Assembly (NCBI GenBank): GCA_018402565.1
Contig: JAGYIQ010000004.1
Span: forward strand, 310,001-374,000
Source: Pirellulaceae bacterium
GTDB taxonomy: Bacteria > Planctomycetota > Planctomycetia > Pirellulales > Pirellulaceae
DNA: 64,000 bases
Direction of reading: 5' to 3'
Shown here: positions 42,082 through 51,686 of the stretch, piece after piece
Numbering within the stretch: the first letter of the stretch is position 1
Layout: each line of letters starts with the position of its first letter
Translations under genes and position numbers: made by a program
The notes under the pieces: generated by a model
The model's input: the letters and a program-made list of their open reading frames with translations, nothing else
Databases searched by the model: none
Told to the model about the DNA's origin: nothing

Positions 42082-42341
42082 ACGCTGCCAGTGACGTTGC
42101 TCCGGAATCGATGAACTTCGCATGACGACACGCTTGGCGGACGGCACTCGGAGAGTGACGGCTGCTTTGGCGGATGGCACGCAGAGAGTGACGGCTGCTT
42201 TGGCGGATGGCGTGAGGGAGAGGCAGGTAGGGGTGGTAGGGGTGGCGGGTCGAATTTGTCGCAGGGGGTGGTTAGACTGGCGTGTCGCGACGGACGGACC
42301 GTCTGCGGTTAATTACTCGGGCCTCGAGGAGCGTGTCAGAA
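42082..42341. repeat. Intergenic before prenyl synthase, 33-bp direct repeat
   Basis: A 33-base unit containing GAGAGTGACGGCTGCTTTGG is repeated at 42151 and 42184, with partial copies on each side (42136-42214). The promoter of the isoprenoid genes is presumably downstream of it; none was identified. Confidence 0.5.
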
Positions 42342-43436
42342 GTGTCCAAACCGATGTTGAAGACCACCGAGTCGCTGGCGATGACCGCCTCGGCCCCCTG
42401 GCGGGCTCGAGCGGAACTGTGGCGGACTTGGATCGAAGCCGGACTGCGTCACTTCTCGTCGCTCGGGCCCGAAAGCCCAGCCATCCTCACCGAAGCCATG
42501 CAATACAGCTTGCTGGCGCCCGGCAAACGGCTCCGACCTCTTCTGGTGCTGGGGGCCTGCGAGATGTGCGGGGGCCGACCCGCAGCAGCTCTGCCCGCAG
42601 CCTGTGCCGTGGAAATGATCCACGCGTATTCGCTGGTACACGACGATCTGCCCGGCATGGATAACGACGATTTTCGCCGCGGCCGCCCGACCTGTCACAT
42701 CCAATACAACCACGCCACCGCGATCCTGGTGGGGGACAGCCTCCAGTCCTTGGCCTTCGAGCTGCTGGGCCGAGCCGCCGAGGCCGACCTGTGGAGCGGC
42801 TGGCATGAATACGCCGCGGCGCCAGGGCACGGGATCGGTTGGGGCCAGGGGATCGGTGCAGGGCAGGGGGCGGCGGCAGGGCAGGGGATCAGCGGGGCGG
42901 CTGGCGGTGTGACTGATCGGGAGGGTTGGCTGGGAGGCGAGCCATGGTCGGCGACGGTGGCATTGCGGTGCGTGACCGAGTTGGCAGCGGCGGCCGGGCC
43001 GGCTGGCATGGCGGGTGGCCAGCAGGACGACCTGCGAATGGAGGAATTGCCGCGGGCGGAGGCTTCGCTGGAGCGCATTCACCGGCGGAAAACCGGCGAT
43101 TTGCTGGCGGTTTCCCTGAAAATGGGCGGAATTGTGGCGGGGGCAACCGCCAGGGAACTAGAAGAATTGTGGGCTTTCGGTCAAGATATCGGCTTGGCTT
43201 TTCAAATCACCGACGATCTGTTGGATGTGACCGGCTCAGCCGAGGTCCTCGGGAAGCAGACGCAAAAAGACAGCCAGCGGGGGAAGTTGACGTACCCGGC
43301 GTTGTTCGGTGTTGACGGAAGTCGGGAAAAGGCCGAGAGTTTAATTCGCCGCGCGGCCGAGCGGTTGGAGCCGTTTGGTGCTCGGGCGGACCTCCTCCGT
43401 GGCTTGGCCCAGTTCGTATTGGAGAGACAACAGTGA
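42342..43436 (+). CDS. Polyprenyl diphosphate synthase (FPP/GGPP synthase type)
   Basis: About 364 residues. It condenses IPP with allylic diphosphates. The first Asp-rich motif is VHDDLPGMDNDDFRRGRPT (FARM with the two-residue insertion typical of bacterial FPP synthases), and the second is FQITDDLLDVTG. GKRLRPLLVLGAC and KTGDLLAVSLKMGG are the other conserved blocks. A ~35-residue Gly/Ala/Gln-rich insertion (about 42821-42905) sits between helices and is absent from most relatives. The start is placed at GTG 42342 because GAGGAG lies 10 bases upstream; ATG 42354 is the alternative. The stop overlaps the next gene, dxs. Confidence 0.88.
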   Translation: MSKPMLKTTESLAMTASAPWRARAELWRTWIEAGLRHFSSLGPESPAILTEAMQYSLLAPGKRLRPLLVLGACEMCGGRPAAALPAACAVEMIHAYSLVHDDLPGMDNDDFRRGRPTCHIQYNHATAILVGDSLQSLAFELLGRAAEADLWSGWHEYAAAPGHGIGWGQGIGAGQGAAAGQGISGAAGGVTDREGWLGGEPWSATVALRCVTELAAAAGPAGMAGGQQDDLRMEELPRAEASLERIHRRKTGDLLAVSLKMGGIVAGATARELEELWAFGQDIGLAFQITDDLLDVTGSAEVLGKQTQKDSQRGKLTYPALFGVDGSREKAESLIRRAAERLEPFGARADLLRGLAQFVLERQQ

Positions 43437-45343
43437 TCGAGTTACTGCCGAAAATTGAATCTCCGCACCAGCTCCGCGACATGTCGCTGGAGCAACTCCA
43501 GCAGGTGGCGGCCGAAATCCGGCAGACGCTGTGCGAGTTACTTAAGGAACGCCCGGCCCACTTTGCCTCGAATCTGGGGGTGGTCGAGTTGTGTCTGGCG
43601 TTGCACACCGAGTTCGACTTCTTGCAGGACCGCTTGATTTGGGACACGGGCCACCAGATTTACCCGCAAAAGCTGATCACGGGTCGGTACCATCGCTTCC
43701 ATACGATCCGCACGAAGGGTGGCTTGATGGGCTACCCCAATCCGAAGGAGAGCGATTACGACCTGTTTGTCACCGGCCATGCGGGCTCGAGTGTCTCGAC
43801 GATGGTCGGCTTGCGGAGTGGCGATGATCTGCAGGGGCGGACCAACAATCATTCGGTGGCGGTGATCGGCGATGGGGCGTTTCCGTCGGGGATCGTCTTT
43901 GAGGCCCTGAACAATGCCGCGTTGCTCAAGAGCAAAATGTTGGTGGTGCTGAACGACAACGAGATGTCGATTTGCCCGCGGGTCGGCGGTTTGGCTCGGT
44001 ATTTGGATCGACTGCGGGCCAACCCGTTCTATTCGGGACTGAAGCAAGAGATCGTGGGCGTGTTGAACAAGGTCCCGGTGCTGGGGGATTCCACCGAACG
44101 TTTGTTGGTGCAGATCAAGGAAGGGGTCAAAGCCGGGTTGCACGGCGGGATGTTGTTCGAGGAGTTCGGGTTCAAGTACTTTGGACCGATCGATGGGCAT
44201 GACATTTCGCTGCTGAAAAAATACTTGAAATTGGTCAAATCGCAGGAGGGACCGGTCCTGCTGCATGTGATCACCAAAAAGGGGCATGGCTTCAAGCCGG
44301 CCGCCGCGGACCCGGTGCTGTTCCATACACCGCCGGTCTTCCAGTGGGTGGAAGGGGAACGAGTCGAGTTGAAGAAGGGGTCGGGGATCGCCTACACCGA
44401 CGTGGCCTCGCAGGCGATCGGTGACCAGATGCGGCGGGACCCGCGGGTGACGGTGATCACGGCCGCCATGTGCCAAGGCAACAAGTTGGAACCGGTGCGG
44501 GAAGAGTTCCCCGACCGCTTCTTTGATGTGGGCATCTGCGAGTCGCATGCGGTGGCGTTTGCGGGTGGCCAAGCCAAGACCGGCATGCGGCCGATCGTGG
44601 ACATTTACAGCACGTTTTTGCAGCGGTCGTACGACCAGATCTTCCAGGAGGTCTGCCTGCAGGGTCTGCCGGTGGTGTTCATGATGGACCGCGCGGGCTT
44701 GACGGCGGAAGACGGACCGACGCACCACGGCACCTACGATTTGGCCTACATGCGGGTGTTCCCGAACATGATCGTGATGGCCCCTGGCGACGCCTACGAC
44801 CTGCGAAATATGCTGGATTTTGCCTTGCAGCAGGACGTCGCGACAGGGATTCGTTACCCCAAGACCGCCGCGTTTGAGATCACCGAGGATCGCCAACCGA
44901 TCGAATTGGGCAAGAGCGAGATCCTGTCGTGGGGTCGTGACGGCATGTTGTTGGCGGTGGGTACGGAACTGCCGCACTGCATGCAAGCGGCCGCCAAGTT
45001 GAAGGATTACGGCTTGGACGTGGGCGTGGTGAACGTTCGCTTCGTCAAGCCGCTCGATACGTTGGTCATGCGACGAGTGCTGACGGAGTGCCCGCTGGTG
45101 GTGACGGCCGAGGAAGGCACACTGACGGGCGGCTTCAGCAGCGCGTTGTTGGAGTTCGCTGCGGATCAAGGCCTGCGAGCGGACCACGTCCGGCGGCTGG
45201 GTGTGCCGGATCGGTTTGTCGAACATCAATCTCGCGCCGAGGTGCTGGCGGAATTGCGACTGGACGCCGACGGCATCGTCAAGACCGTGCTAGAATTGGC
45301 TGCCCAGCGGGGACTGATCGAGGCGGACTACCAAATTGCCTAA
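43433..45343 (+). CDS. dxs: 1-Deoxy-D-xylulose-5-phosphate synthase
   Basis: 636 residues, normal length. It makes DXP from pyruvate and glyceraldehyde 3-phosphate, the first step of the MEP isoprenoid route, using thiamine diphosphate. Visible blocks are IWDTGHQIYPQKLITGR, the ThDP motif VIGDGAFPSGIVFEALNNA with LNDNEMSI, the catalytic Glu region FDVGICESHAVAFAGG, and DRAGLTAEDGPTHHG. GTG start overlapping the prenyl synthase stop indicates coupled translation of the two isoprenoid enzymes. Some conserved stretches differ slightly from the E. coli type (GAFPSG instead of GAMTGG), as in other divergent DXS proteins. Confidence 0.95.
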   Translation: MIELLPKIESPHQLRDMSLEQLQQVAAEIRQTLCELLKERPAHFASNLGVVELCLALHTEFDFLQDRLIWDTGHQIYPQKLITGRYHRFHTIRTKGGLMGYPNPKESDYDLFVTGHAGSSVSTMVGLRSGDDLQGRTNNHSVAVIGDGAFPSGIVFEALNNAALLKSKMLVVLNDNEMSICPRVGGLARYLDRLRANPFYSGLKQEIVGVLNKVPVLGDSTERLLVQIKEGVKAGLHGGMLFEEFGFKYFGPIDGHDISLLKKYLKLVKSQEGPVLLHVITKKGHGFKPAAADPVLFHTPPVFQWVEGERVELKKGSGIAYTDVASQAIGDQMRRDPRVTVITAAMCQGNKLEPVREEFPDRFFDVGICESHAVAFAGGQAKTGMRPIVDIYSTFLQRSYDQIFQEVCLQGLPVVFMMDRAGLTAEDGPTHHGTYDLAYMRVFPNMIVMAPGDAYDLRNMLDFALQQDVATGIRYPKTAAFEITEDRQPIELGKSEILSWGRDGMLLAVGTELPHCMQAAAKLKDYGLDVGVVNVRFVKPLDTLVMRRVLTECPLVVTAEEGTLTGGFSSALLEFAADQGLRADHVRRLGVPDRFVEHQSRAEVLAELRLDADGIVKTVLELAAQRGLIEADYQIA

Positions 45344-45384
45344 GGTCCACCGCTGTGCTCGGTGATGGTTGAGGAGCCCGGTCG

Positions 45385-46299
45385 ATGGATACAACGCAGT
45401 TCTCTGGGGACGAGCCGTCGGTCGAGCAACCCTGGGCCCAGTCGCCGCGAGTGGCGTTGTTGAGCACCGCCAGTCGTCGGCCGGATATGGTGGCCCAGAT
45501 TCAGCAGTTACGGCCGTGTGTCGATCGATTCTGCCAAGTGGTCTACGAGGATCTGGATGGGGATCGTCCCTGGTGCGGCGACAACGTGGATTTGGCGATT
45601 GTCTTTGGCGGGGATGGTTCGATACTGCGTGCCGCGCGGAAGATGGCCGACCAGCAGCGACCGGTCCTGGGCGTGAATCTGGGGCGTTTGGGTTTTCTGG
45701 CGGATATCATGCCAGCTCAATTGCCCGAGGCCTTGCAGCGGATCGTCAGTGGCGAGTTCCACCGTGTGCAGCACTTGATGTTCCGCTGCAGTATCCGCCG
45801 CGAGCAGCGGGAGTTGAGCCAGCATTTGGGGTTGAACGAGGTGGCGATTCGGGTGGCGGCGCCGTTCAACATGCAGCAGATTGACCTGTACGTGGACGGG
45901 CGGTTGGCGACCAGCTACAACTGCGACGGCTTGATCATCAGCACGCCGGTCGGATCGACGGCGCACAACTTGTCGGCTGGTGGCCCGATCGTGCGGAAAG
46001 ACTTGCGGGCCTTTGTAATTTCGCCGATTTCACCGCATACGCTCACGGTGCGGCCGGTGGTCGACACGGCAGACCGCGTCTATGAGATGGTCATCGGTGG
46101 CAACGAAGGGGCGGCGGCCGTGGTGGTGGACGGTAAATTGGTGCACGACCTGCAACCGGGCGATTGTGTGCAGATCCGCCAGGCATCGGCCAGTTTCTGT
46201 ATGTTGGAGATTCCGGGCCAGTGGTACTACGCCACGTTGCGAGAAAAACTTGGGTGGTCGGGTGGCCTATTCCGCCACAGCGGTCACTCGCCGGGGTAG
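45385..46299 (+). CDS. nadK: NAD kinase
   Basis: 304 residues. It phosphorylates NAD to NADP in the cytoplasm. The diagnostic GGDGS motif is at residues 75-79 (AIVFGGDGSILRAARKM), followed by VLGVNLGRLGFLADI, NEVAIRV, CDGLIISTPVGSTAHNLSAGGPIV and ISPHTLTVRPVV. It begins 41 bases after dxs and is probably in the same transcript. Confidence 0.95.
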   Translation: MDTTQFSGDEPSVEQPWAQSPRVALLSTASRRPDMVAQIQQLRPCVDRFCQVVYEDLDGDRPWCGDNVDLAIVFGGDGSILRAARKMADQQRPVLGVNLGRLGFLADIMPAQLPEALQRIVSGEFHRVQHLMFRCSIRREQRELSQHLGLNEVAIRVAAPFNMQQIDLYVDGRLATSYNCDGLIISTPVGSTAHNLSAGGPIVRKDLRAFVISPISPHTLTVRPVVDTADRVYEMVIGGNEGAAAVVVDGKLVHDLQPGDCVQIRQASASFCMLEIPGQWYYATLREKLGWSGGLFRHSGHSPG

Positions 46300-47031
46300 G
46301 TTTTTGTTGCTCTTCTGAGACGGCGTATCGGAGCGGTAATCGTACTCAGCGCAGCGGTACTCGTACTCGAGTATTTCGAGTAGGAGTAGGAAGCTCGCAG
46401 CGGTACTCGTACTCGTACTCAGCGCAGCGGTACTCGCACCCGAGTATTTCGAGTACGAGTAGGAGTACGAGTAGGAGTAGGAGTACGAGTAGGACAGCTG
46501 CAGCGGTACGTACTGCGCGCAGCGGTACTCATGTATTTCAGCAGTACGAGTACGAGTACGAGTACGAGTACGAGTACGAGTACGAGTACGAGTAAGAAGC
46601 TCGCAGCGGTACTCGTACTCAGCGCAGCGGTACTCGTACTCAGCGCAGCGGTACTCGTACCGAGTATTTCGAGTACGAGTACGAGTACGAGTACGAGTAC
46701 GAGTACGAGTACGAGTAAGAAGCTCGCAGCGGTAATCGTACTCAGCGCAGCGGTAATCGTACTCAGCGCAGCGGTACTCGTACTCAGCGCAGCGGTACTC
46801 GTACTCGAGTATTTCGAGTACGAGTACGATCCTGGGATGGCGGTGTGGATAATGCTTGACGAATCGTCGAAGGATGCTCGAACCCAGAGGCACTCGGAGA
46901 TTGCCTGCTACTTTGGCGTGCTAGCAGTTTGAATCTCTTCTTGACACTGAGCGGACGATTTTTGGACACTCCGCTCGCGGCCTGCTGCCGTCTCAGCTTG
47001 TTTGTATTGGGATCAGGGAAGAGCCAGCCAC
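46300..47031. repeat. Hexanucleotide (GAGTAC) repeat region
   Basis: From about 46330 to 46830 the DNA is built of the hexamer GAGTAC and its complement GTACTC, punctuated by a GCTCGCAGCGGTA / CTCAGCGCAGCGG word. Two uninterrupted hexamer runs of 8-9 units are at about 46539-46588 and 46671-46719. Perfect 12-bp stems with a 7-base loop occur, for example 46796-46807 / 46815-46826. Frames through it encode only TRTRTR or STSTST-type peptides and are not genes. The rest (46830-47031) shows nothing recognisable. Confidence 0.85.
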
Positions 47032-49263
47032 ATGTCCAGTCCGCCAACATCATCGCCGGAAACGCTTGGGTCTTCGGGCAGTGACCTTGTTCTGCCGGTG
47101 GGCCGCGAGGAAGTCGGACCGCGGTTGCACGAGGAGGACGGGAGTTCGCGAGCGATGCCGTTGCCGCCCCGATCGGCCGTCCGACGACCGTCGGAAGCGG
47201 GTGCCGGGTCGGTTCCGGACCCGGGGGCGGAGGTGGATCCGCGGTTGGTGCAAGAGACGCAGGAGCAGATCAAGTCCCTGGTGGACGAGATCGTGCAATT
47301 GGCCAAGCAGGACTTGTCGGTCAGCGAGTTTTACCAGGGGTTTGCTACGCGGTGCGTGTCGGCCCTGTCGAGTATCGGGGCGGCGGTTTGGCTCAAGCAA
47401 CGGCAAGCGTTGAACTTGGAGCAGCAGATCAACTTGGCTCAGACGGGGCTGCCGCAAGAGGGTCCGGGCGCGTACCAGCACGATCGGTTGCTGAAACGCA
47501 TTTTCCAGGACGGCCAGCCGACCTTGGTCTTGCCCTCGACGGTCAATTCGACGGACGACAGCGGCAATCCGACGCCGTTGCTGTTGATTCTGGCTCCGAT
47601 CCAATGCGACGGCCAGGTGGTGGGCCTGATCGAGATTTTCCAGCGGCCGGTGGCGGGGCCGGTCACACAGCGGGGTTACTTGCGATTTTTGGTGCAGATG
47701 GCCGAGGTCGCTGGCCAGTACCACCGCAATCGTCGCTTGCGGGAGTTGGACGAGAAGCAGAACCTGTGGGGGCGATTGGACCAGTTCCTGCGGTGCGTGC
47801 ATGAGAGTTTGGACGTCAAGCAGACGGCCTACAACCTGGCCAATGAAGGCCGACGTTTGGTCGAGTGCGACCGGGTGAGTGTGGCCTTGGCCGAGGGGAC
47901 CAAACTGAAAGTGTTGGCCACCAGTGGCCTGGATCGGGTGCACCGCCGCGCCGACCAGATCCGCTTGATGGAGCAATTGACGACGGTGGTTTGCCGCGCG
48001 AAGCAACCGCTATTTTATGTGGGGCCCACTGAGGAGTTGCCGCCACAGATCGAGCAGTGTTTGGAAGAATATCTGGATTTATCGCACAGCAAGGCGGTGG
48101 CCATTGTGCCCTTGGTCCACGCGCCGCCGGTCAACGACGACCAAACCGACCTGACGAAAGCTCGACAAGCCGCACAAGTCAAAAAGAAACTGTTGGGGGC
48201 ATTGATCATCGAGCAACTGGGCGATCAGCGGATCCCCGAAGAGAAGAGCAATCGCATCGAATTGGTGACTCGGCATGGTGCGGCGGCATTGGCCAATGCG
48301 TTGGAGCACCAGAGCGTGTTCTTGTTGCCGCTGTGGCAAGCGATGGGCAAATTGTCTTGGTTGACTGCTCCGGCGAACTTGCCCAAGACGGGACTGGCGA
48401 CCGCCGCGATCGTCATCGCCGCCTTGGTCATGGTGCTCCTGCCGTACTCGTTTACGATGTCCGCTAGGGGCATCATCCAACCCGTGCAGCGACACGAGGT
48501 CTACGCGCAGACGGAGGGATTGGTGACGGAGATTCCGTTGCCCAATCAACAGAACGTCATGGTCCAGGCCGGGCAGCGATTGATCGCGACGACCAATCGG
48601 GACTTGGACGCCGAGTACTTGAGCTTGATCGGCAAAATGGAAGAAACCAAGGAGTTGTTCCAAGAGAAAGAACGCAGCGAGCGACTGCTGACCGACCGCT
48701 TGGAAAAGATGAAAGTCAGTGCAGAAATTCAGCTGCTACGGGCCGACTACAACACGATGTGGGAGCGGGCAAAAATTGTGCTGGACAAGCGAGAGCAATT
48801 GAACATCGACTCGCCGATCGACGGTCAGATCATCAATTGGAACTTGCGGCAGACCTTGATGGGCCGTTGGTTGTTGGGCGGCGAACGCTTGATGACGGTC
48901 GTGGACTTGAACGGTCCGTGGGAGTTGGAACTTTACCTGCCGGAGCGTGGGGCCGTGCACGTGTTGCGTCAGGTGCGCGAGAGCGAGACGCCGGTGGAAG
49001 TCACGTTTCAGTTGGCGTCACATCCGGGTCAGACCTACCGCGGCACGATCGCGCAAGTGGACCAACGGGCAGAGGTCCATGAAGTGCACGGCAACAGCAT
49101 TCGGGTGCTGGTGAGGTTTGACGATCAACAGGTGCCCGAGTTCCTGCGTCGTCCGGGTACGGGCGTGACGGCCAAGATCCACTGTGGCCAGCGGCCGCTG
49201 GGTTATGTGCTGTTCCGCGAAGTGTGGGAAACCGTGCAAGCTCAGGTTCTGTTTTGGCTGTAG
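47032..49263 (+). CDS. GAF-domain / HlyD-type membrane fusion protein
   Basis: About 743 residues. The N-terminal ~70 residues are Ser/Pro/Gly-rich; residues ~80-430 contain GAF-like sensory regions (for example LDVKQTAYNLANEGRRLVECDRVSV, the typical GAF beta/helix entry). One transmembrane helix (LATAAIVIAALVMVLLPYSF) follows at ~480, then a HlyD/MFP part: YAQTEGLVTEIPLPNQQNVM (biotinyl-lipoyl-like half), a helical hairpin with EETKELFQEKERSERLLTD, then INIDSPIDGQI-like and LELYLPERGAVHVL barrels. A cytoplasmic sensor joined to a periplasmic adaptor is unusual. The start at 47032 follows GGGAAG; an extra upstream ATG (47002) is possible. Next gene is a second adaptor. Confidence 0.78.
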   Translation: MSSPPTSSPETLGSSGSDLVLPVGREEVGPRLHEEDGSSRAMPLPPRSAVRRPSEAGAGSVPDPGAEVDPRLVQETQEQIKSLVDEIVQLAKQDLSVSEFYQGFATRCVSALSSIGAAVWLKQRQALNLEQQINLAQTGLPQEGPGAYQHDRLLKRIFQDGQPTLVLPSTVNSTDDSGNPTPLLLILAPIQCDGQVVGLIEIFQRPVAGPVTQRGYLRFLVQMAEVAGQYHRNRRLRELDEKQNLWGRLDQFLRCVHESLDVKQTAYNLANEGRRLVECDRVSVALAEGTKLKVLATSGLDRVHRRADQIRLMEQLTTVVCRAKQPLFYVGPTEELPPQIEQCLEEYLDLSHSKAVAIVPLVHAPPVNDDQTDLTKARQAAQVKKKLLGALIIEQLGDQRIPEEKSNRIELVTRHGAAALANALEHQSVFLLPLWQAMGKLSWLTAPANLPKTGLATAAIVIAALVMVLLPYSFTMSARGIIQPVQRHEVYAQTEGLVTEIPLPNQQNVMVQAGQRLIATTNRDLDAEYLSLIGKMEETKELFQEKERSERLLTDRLEKMKVSAEIQLLRADYNTMWERAKIVLDKREQLNIDSPIDGQIINWNLRQTLMGRWLLGGERLMTVVDLNGPWELELYLPERGAVHVLRQVRESETPVEVTFQLASHPGQTYRGTIAQVDQRAEVHEVHGNSIRVLVRFDDQQVPEFLRRPGTGVTAKIHCGQRPLGYVLFREVWETVQAQVLFWL

Positions 49264-49344
49264 GTGTCAGATCACCGAGTCAACGGCGGGCCGCCGCCAA
49301 CGTTAAGCCAACGAGATTGCTCTGCCAATGGGAGTCATGATTCG

Positions 49345-50709
49345 ATGAGATGTTCTTTGATCGCGCGATGTTCATCGCTACTGCGTTTGTGGCGCTTGCC
49401 CAGCCTGAAGTCGGTTGTGGCACCTTGGGTTGTGGCACCTTGGGTTGTCGCACCTTGTCGCGTGACACCTTGGTTTGTGGCACCTTGTCTCGTGACACCT
49501 TGTCTTGTGGCGGGCATCCTCGTCGGGCTCGTTGGGGCTCAAGAACGCAGCTTGCAATTGCCGCCGCGTTTGCCGGGCGGTTCGCTGGGGAGTTCCCTGG
49601 GGCCGGATCGCGGTGCGGAGCAGCGGGGCTTGCCGCCGGCCAGTGCGTTGAATCCTGCGGGCACACCCAACTCCGATTCGCGCTCATTACCCGCGTTGCC
49701 GACGGCGCAGCCCATGCGAGGTGCGGCTGGCGTTGGCACTGGGTCGGTGGGTGCCGTGCCCAGCGGCAGCCAGACCGCTGGCTTGGCGGGCTCGTCGCAG
49801 GGGAATGCGGCGGACGGCGTGGCCTTGGAGCCCTCGACTTATCGCAGTCGCATCTCGATCCAGGGCAGCGTGGTGCGGTTGGACGTGTGCTTGGTGAAGG
49901 TGATTGAGAAGATCGAACTGCCGGCTCGCGAGGCGGGCGTGTTGCGGGCGTTGGCGGTTCGCGAGGGGAACTTGGTCGACGCCAATAGCTTGCTGGCCAA
50001 GGTAGACGATCATCAAGCCGTGACGGAATTGGAAAGTGCCAAGCGTCGTTTGGAGGCCTCGCAGCTGAAGATCAGCAGTGACATTGGGATACGCTATGCG
50101 CAGGCGGCCAAAGAGACCGCCTGGAAGGCCTTTCGCCGCGAGGACACCTTGGTACGCCGCAACGCTGGGACGGAAGCCAAACGCGACGAGCTGCAGTTGG
50201 CGGCGATTCAAGCTGACTTGCAGTATGAAAAGGCCCAGCACGATTTCAATGTCGATCAGAAGGCCGTGAAGTTGGACGAGTTGCAGGTGCAGAAGGCCCA
50301 GCAGTTGCTGGACCGCCACGACATCTTTTCGCCTTGGGCGGGGGTCGTGAACCAGGTATTGAAGCGGCAGGGCGAGTGGGTCAACGCGGGGGATCCGATC
50401 CTGGAGTTGGTCCAGATGGAGCGGCTGTGGATCGAGGGCGACATCGACCCGCGGCAGCTGAATCCGCACCAGATCTCGGGGCGGCCGGTGCAGGTGAATT
50501 TGCAGTTGGCCGGCGGGCAAACCGCCACGTTCACGGGCTACATCGCCTACTTGGATACGCAAGTGGTGGGGGACAGCTTCAAGATTCGGGCCGAGGTACA
50601 GAACCGGCAACAGGAAGGACATTGGCTGTTGATTCCTGGCATGTACGTCGACATGTCGATCGATCTGGCGGGCCCGACCGTGGCCGAACGCGTCAGCCAG
50701 CAACAGTAA
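49345..50709 (+). CDS. Periplasmic adaptor (HlyD/RND-type membrane fusion protein)
   Basis: About 454 residues from ATG 49345, with GGGAG 10 bases upstream. Conserved parts are ELPAREAGVLRALAVREGNL (lipoyl half), a helical hairpin with ESAKRRLEASQLKISSD and EAKRDELQLAAIQADLQYEKA, then DIFSPWAGVVNQVLKRQGEWV and IEGDIDPRQLNPHQ barrels. The N-terminal signal/anchor is odd: a 15-base unit (GTTGTGGCACCTTGG and variants) is repeated six times at 49414-49503, giving VVAPW-VVAPW-VVAPC-RVTPW type peptide repeats. No permease lies next door, so partner pumps are unknown. Confidence 0.85.
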   Translation: MRCSLIARCSSLLRLWRLPSLKSVVAPWVVAPWVVAPCRVTPWFVAPCLVTPCLVAGILVGLVGAQERSLQLPPRLPGGSLGSSLGPDRGAEQRGLPPASALNPAGTPNSDSRSLPALPTAQPMRGAAGVGTGSVGAVPSGSQTAGLAGSSQGNAADGVALEPSTYRSRISIQGSVVRLDVCLVKVIEKIELPAREAGVLRALAVREGNLVDANSLLAKVDDHQAVTELESAKRRLEASQLKISSDIGIRYAQAAKETAWKAFRREDTLVRRNAGTEAKRDELQLAAIQADLQYEKAQHDFNVDQKAVKLDELQVQKAQQLLDRHDIFSPWAGVVNQVLKRQGEWVNAGDPILELVQMERLWIEGDIDPRQLNPHQISGRPVQVNLQLAGGQTATFTGYIAYLDTQVVGDSFKIRAEVQNRQQEGHWLLIPGMYVDMSIDLAGPTVAERVSQQQ

Positions 50710-50828
50710 CAGACAGTAGCAAGTCCGCGGCGGACGGTGCTTTCCGCCGACCCAAAATGGTCTACAATGGTCCCGAAGTCGGTCTCCTGCCGACTCGCGG
50801 GGGTTGGCTGTTTTTGGGAAAGTACGGG

Positions 50829-51686
50829 ATGGCGTTGCAGATTTACATCGATGGGAAGTGGTACCCGAAAGACGAAGCCAAGGTCAGTGTCTTCGACCAT
50901 GGCCTGCTGTACGGGGACGGCGTCTTTGAGGGCATGCGGAGCTACGGCGGCAAGGTCTTCCGCATGCAGGAGCATCTGGATCGCCTGTACGACTCGGCCC
51001 GCGCCATCCATCTGACGATCCCCATGCCGCCCGACGAGTTGGCTGCGGCCGTCTACAAGACGCTGGAGTTGAACCAACTGACCGACGGCTACGTCCGCTT
51101 GGTGGTGACTCGCGGCGTCGGCGACTTGGGTTTGAACCCCTACCTCTGCCCGCAGGCCTCGATCATCATCATTGCCGACAAGATCAACTTGTACCCCGCC
51201 AAGTTGTACGACGAGGGCATGGAGATCGTCACTGCCAGTACCGTGCGGAATCACCCGGCATCGATCAACCCGCGAATCAAGTCGCTGAATTATTTAGGCA
51301 GCATTTTGGCCAAAATCGAAGGCTTGCAGGCTGGCTGCAACGAGGCCTTGATGTTGAACATCAACGGCGAGGTGGCCGAGTGCACGGCCGACAATATTTT
51401 CTTGATCAAGCAAGGGCGAATTGCGACTCCGCATGTGAATGCGGGCATCTTGGACGGCATCACGCGACGCGCGGTGATTGAGTTGGCCCAACAAGCGGGT
51501 ATTCCGGTCGCCGAAACGACGTTGACTCGGCACGATGTGTACGTGGCCGACGAGTGTTTCTTGACGGGCAGTGCGGCGGAAGTCATTCCCGTGATCAAGG
51601 TCGATTCGCGACCGATCGGCAATGGGCAAGTCGGACCGATCACCAAGCAACTGATCGCCGCCTTCAAGGCTTTGGTTGCAAAGTAG
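50829..51686 (+). CDS. ilvE: Branched-chain amino-acid aminotransferase (class IV)
   Basis: 285 residues, PLP fold type IV. MALQIYIDGKWYPKDEAKVSVFDHGLLYGDGVFEG is the conserved N-terminal block (given here only as a landmark: key residues are FDHG, YGDGVFEG), the PLP lysine is Lys151 in INPRIKSLNYLG, and EVAECTADNIFLI and LDGITRRAVIELA follow. It transfers amino groups between branched-chain amino acids and 2-oxoglutarate. D-amino-acid transaminase and aminodeoxychorismate lyase share the fold, so the substrate is a family-level call. The start is ATG 50829; a longer open frame running from 50334 overlaps the adaptor gene and is not used. Confidence 0.88.
   Translation: MALQIYIDGKWYPKDEAKVSVFDHGLLYGDGVFEGMRSYGGKVFRMQEHLDRLYDSARAIHLTIPMPPDELAAAVYKTLELNQLTDGYVRLVVTRGVGDLGLNPYLCPQASIIIIADKINLYPAKLYDEGMEIVTASTVRNHPASINPRIKSLNYLGSILAKIEGLQAGCNEALMLNINGEVAECTADNIFLIKQGRIATPHVNAGILDGITRRAVIELAQQAGIPVAETTLTRHDVYVADECFLTGSAAEVIPVIKVDSRPIGNGQVGPITKQLIAAFKALVAK

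Noticed and set aside
42122..42664. 180-codon frame overlapping the prenyl synthase
   Set aside because: Different frame from the clearly conserved synthase; its start lies in a 33-bp direct repeat.
46267..46893. 208-codon frame made of TRTRTR/YSYSYS
   Set aside because: Purely the GAGTAC hexamer translated; any frame stays open because the period is a multiple of three.
50334..50828. N-terminal extension of the aminotransferase
   Set aside because: It runs out of frame through the adaptor gene; the conserved aminotransferase begins at ATG 50829.
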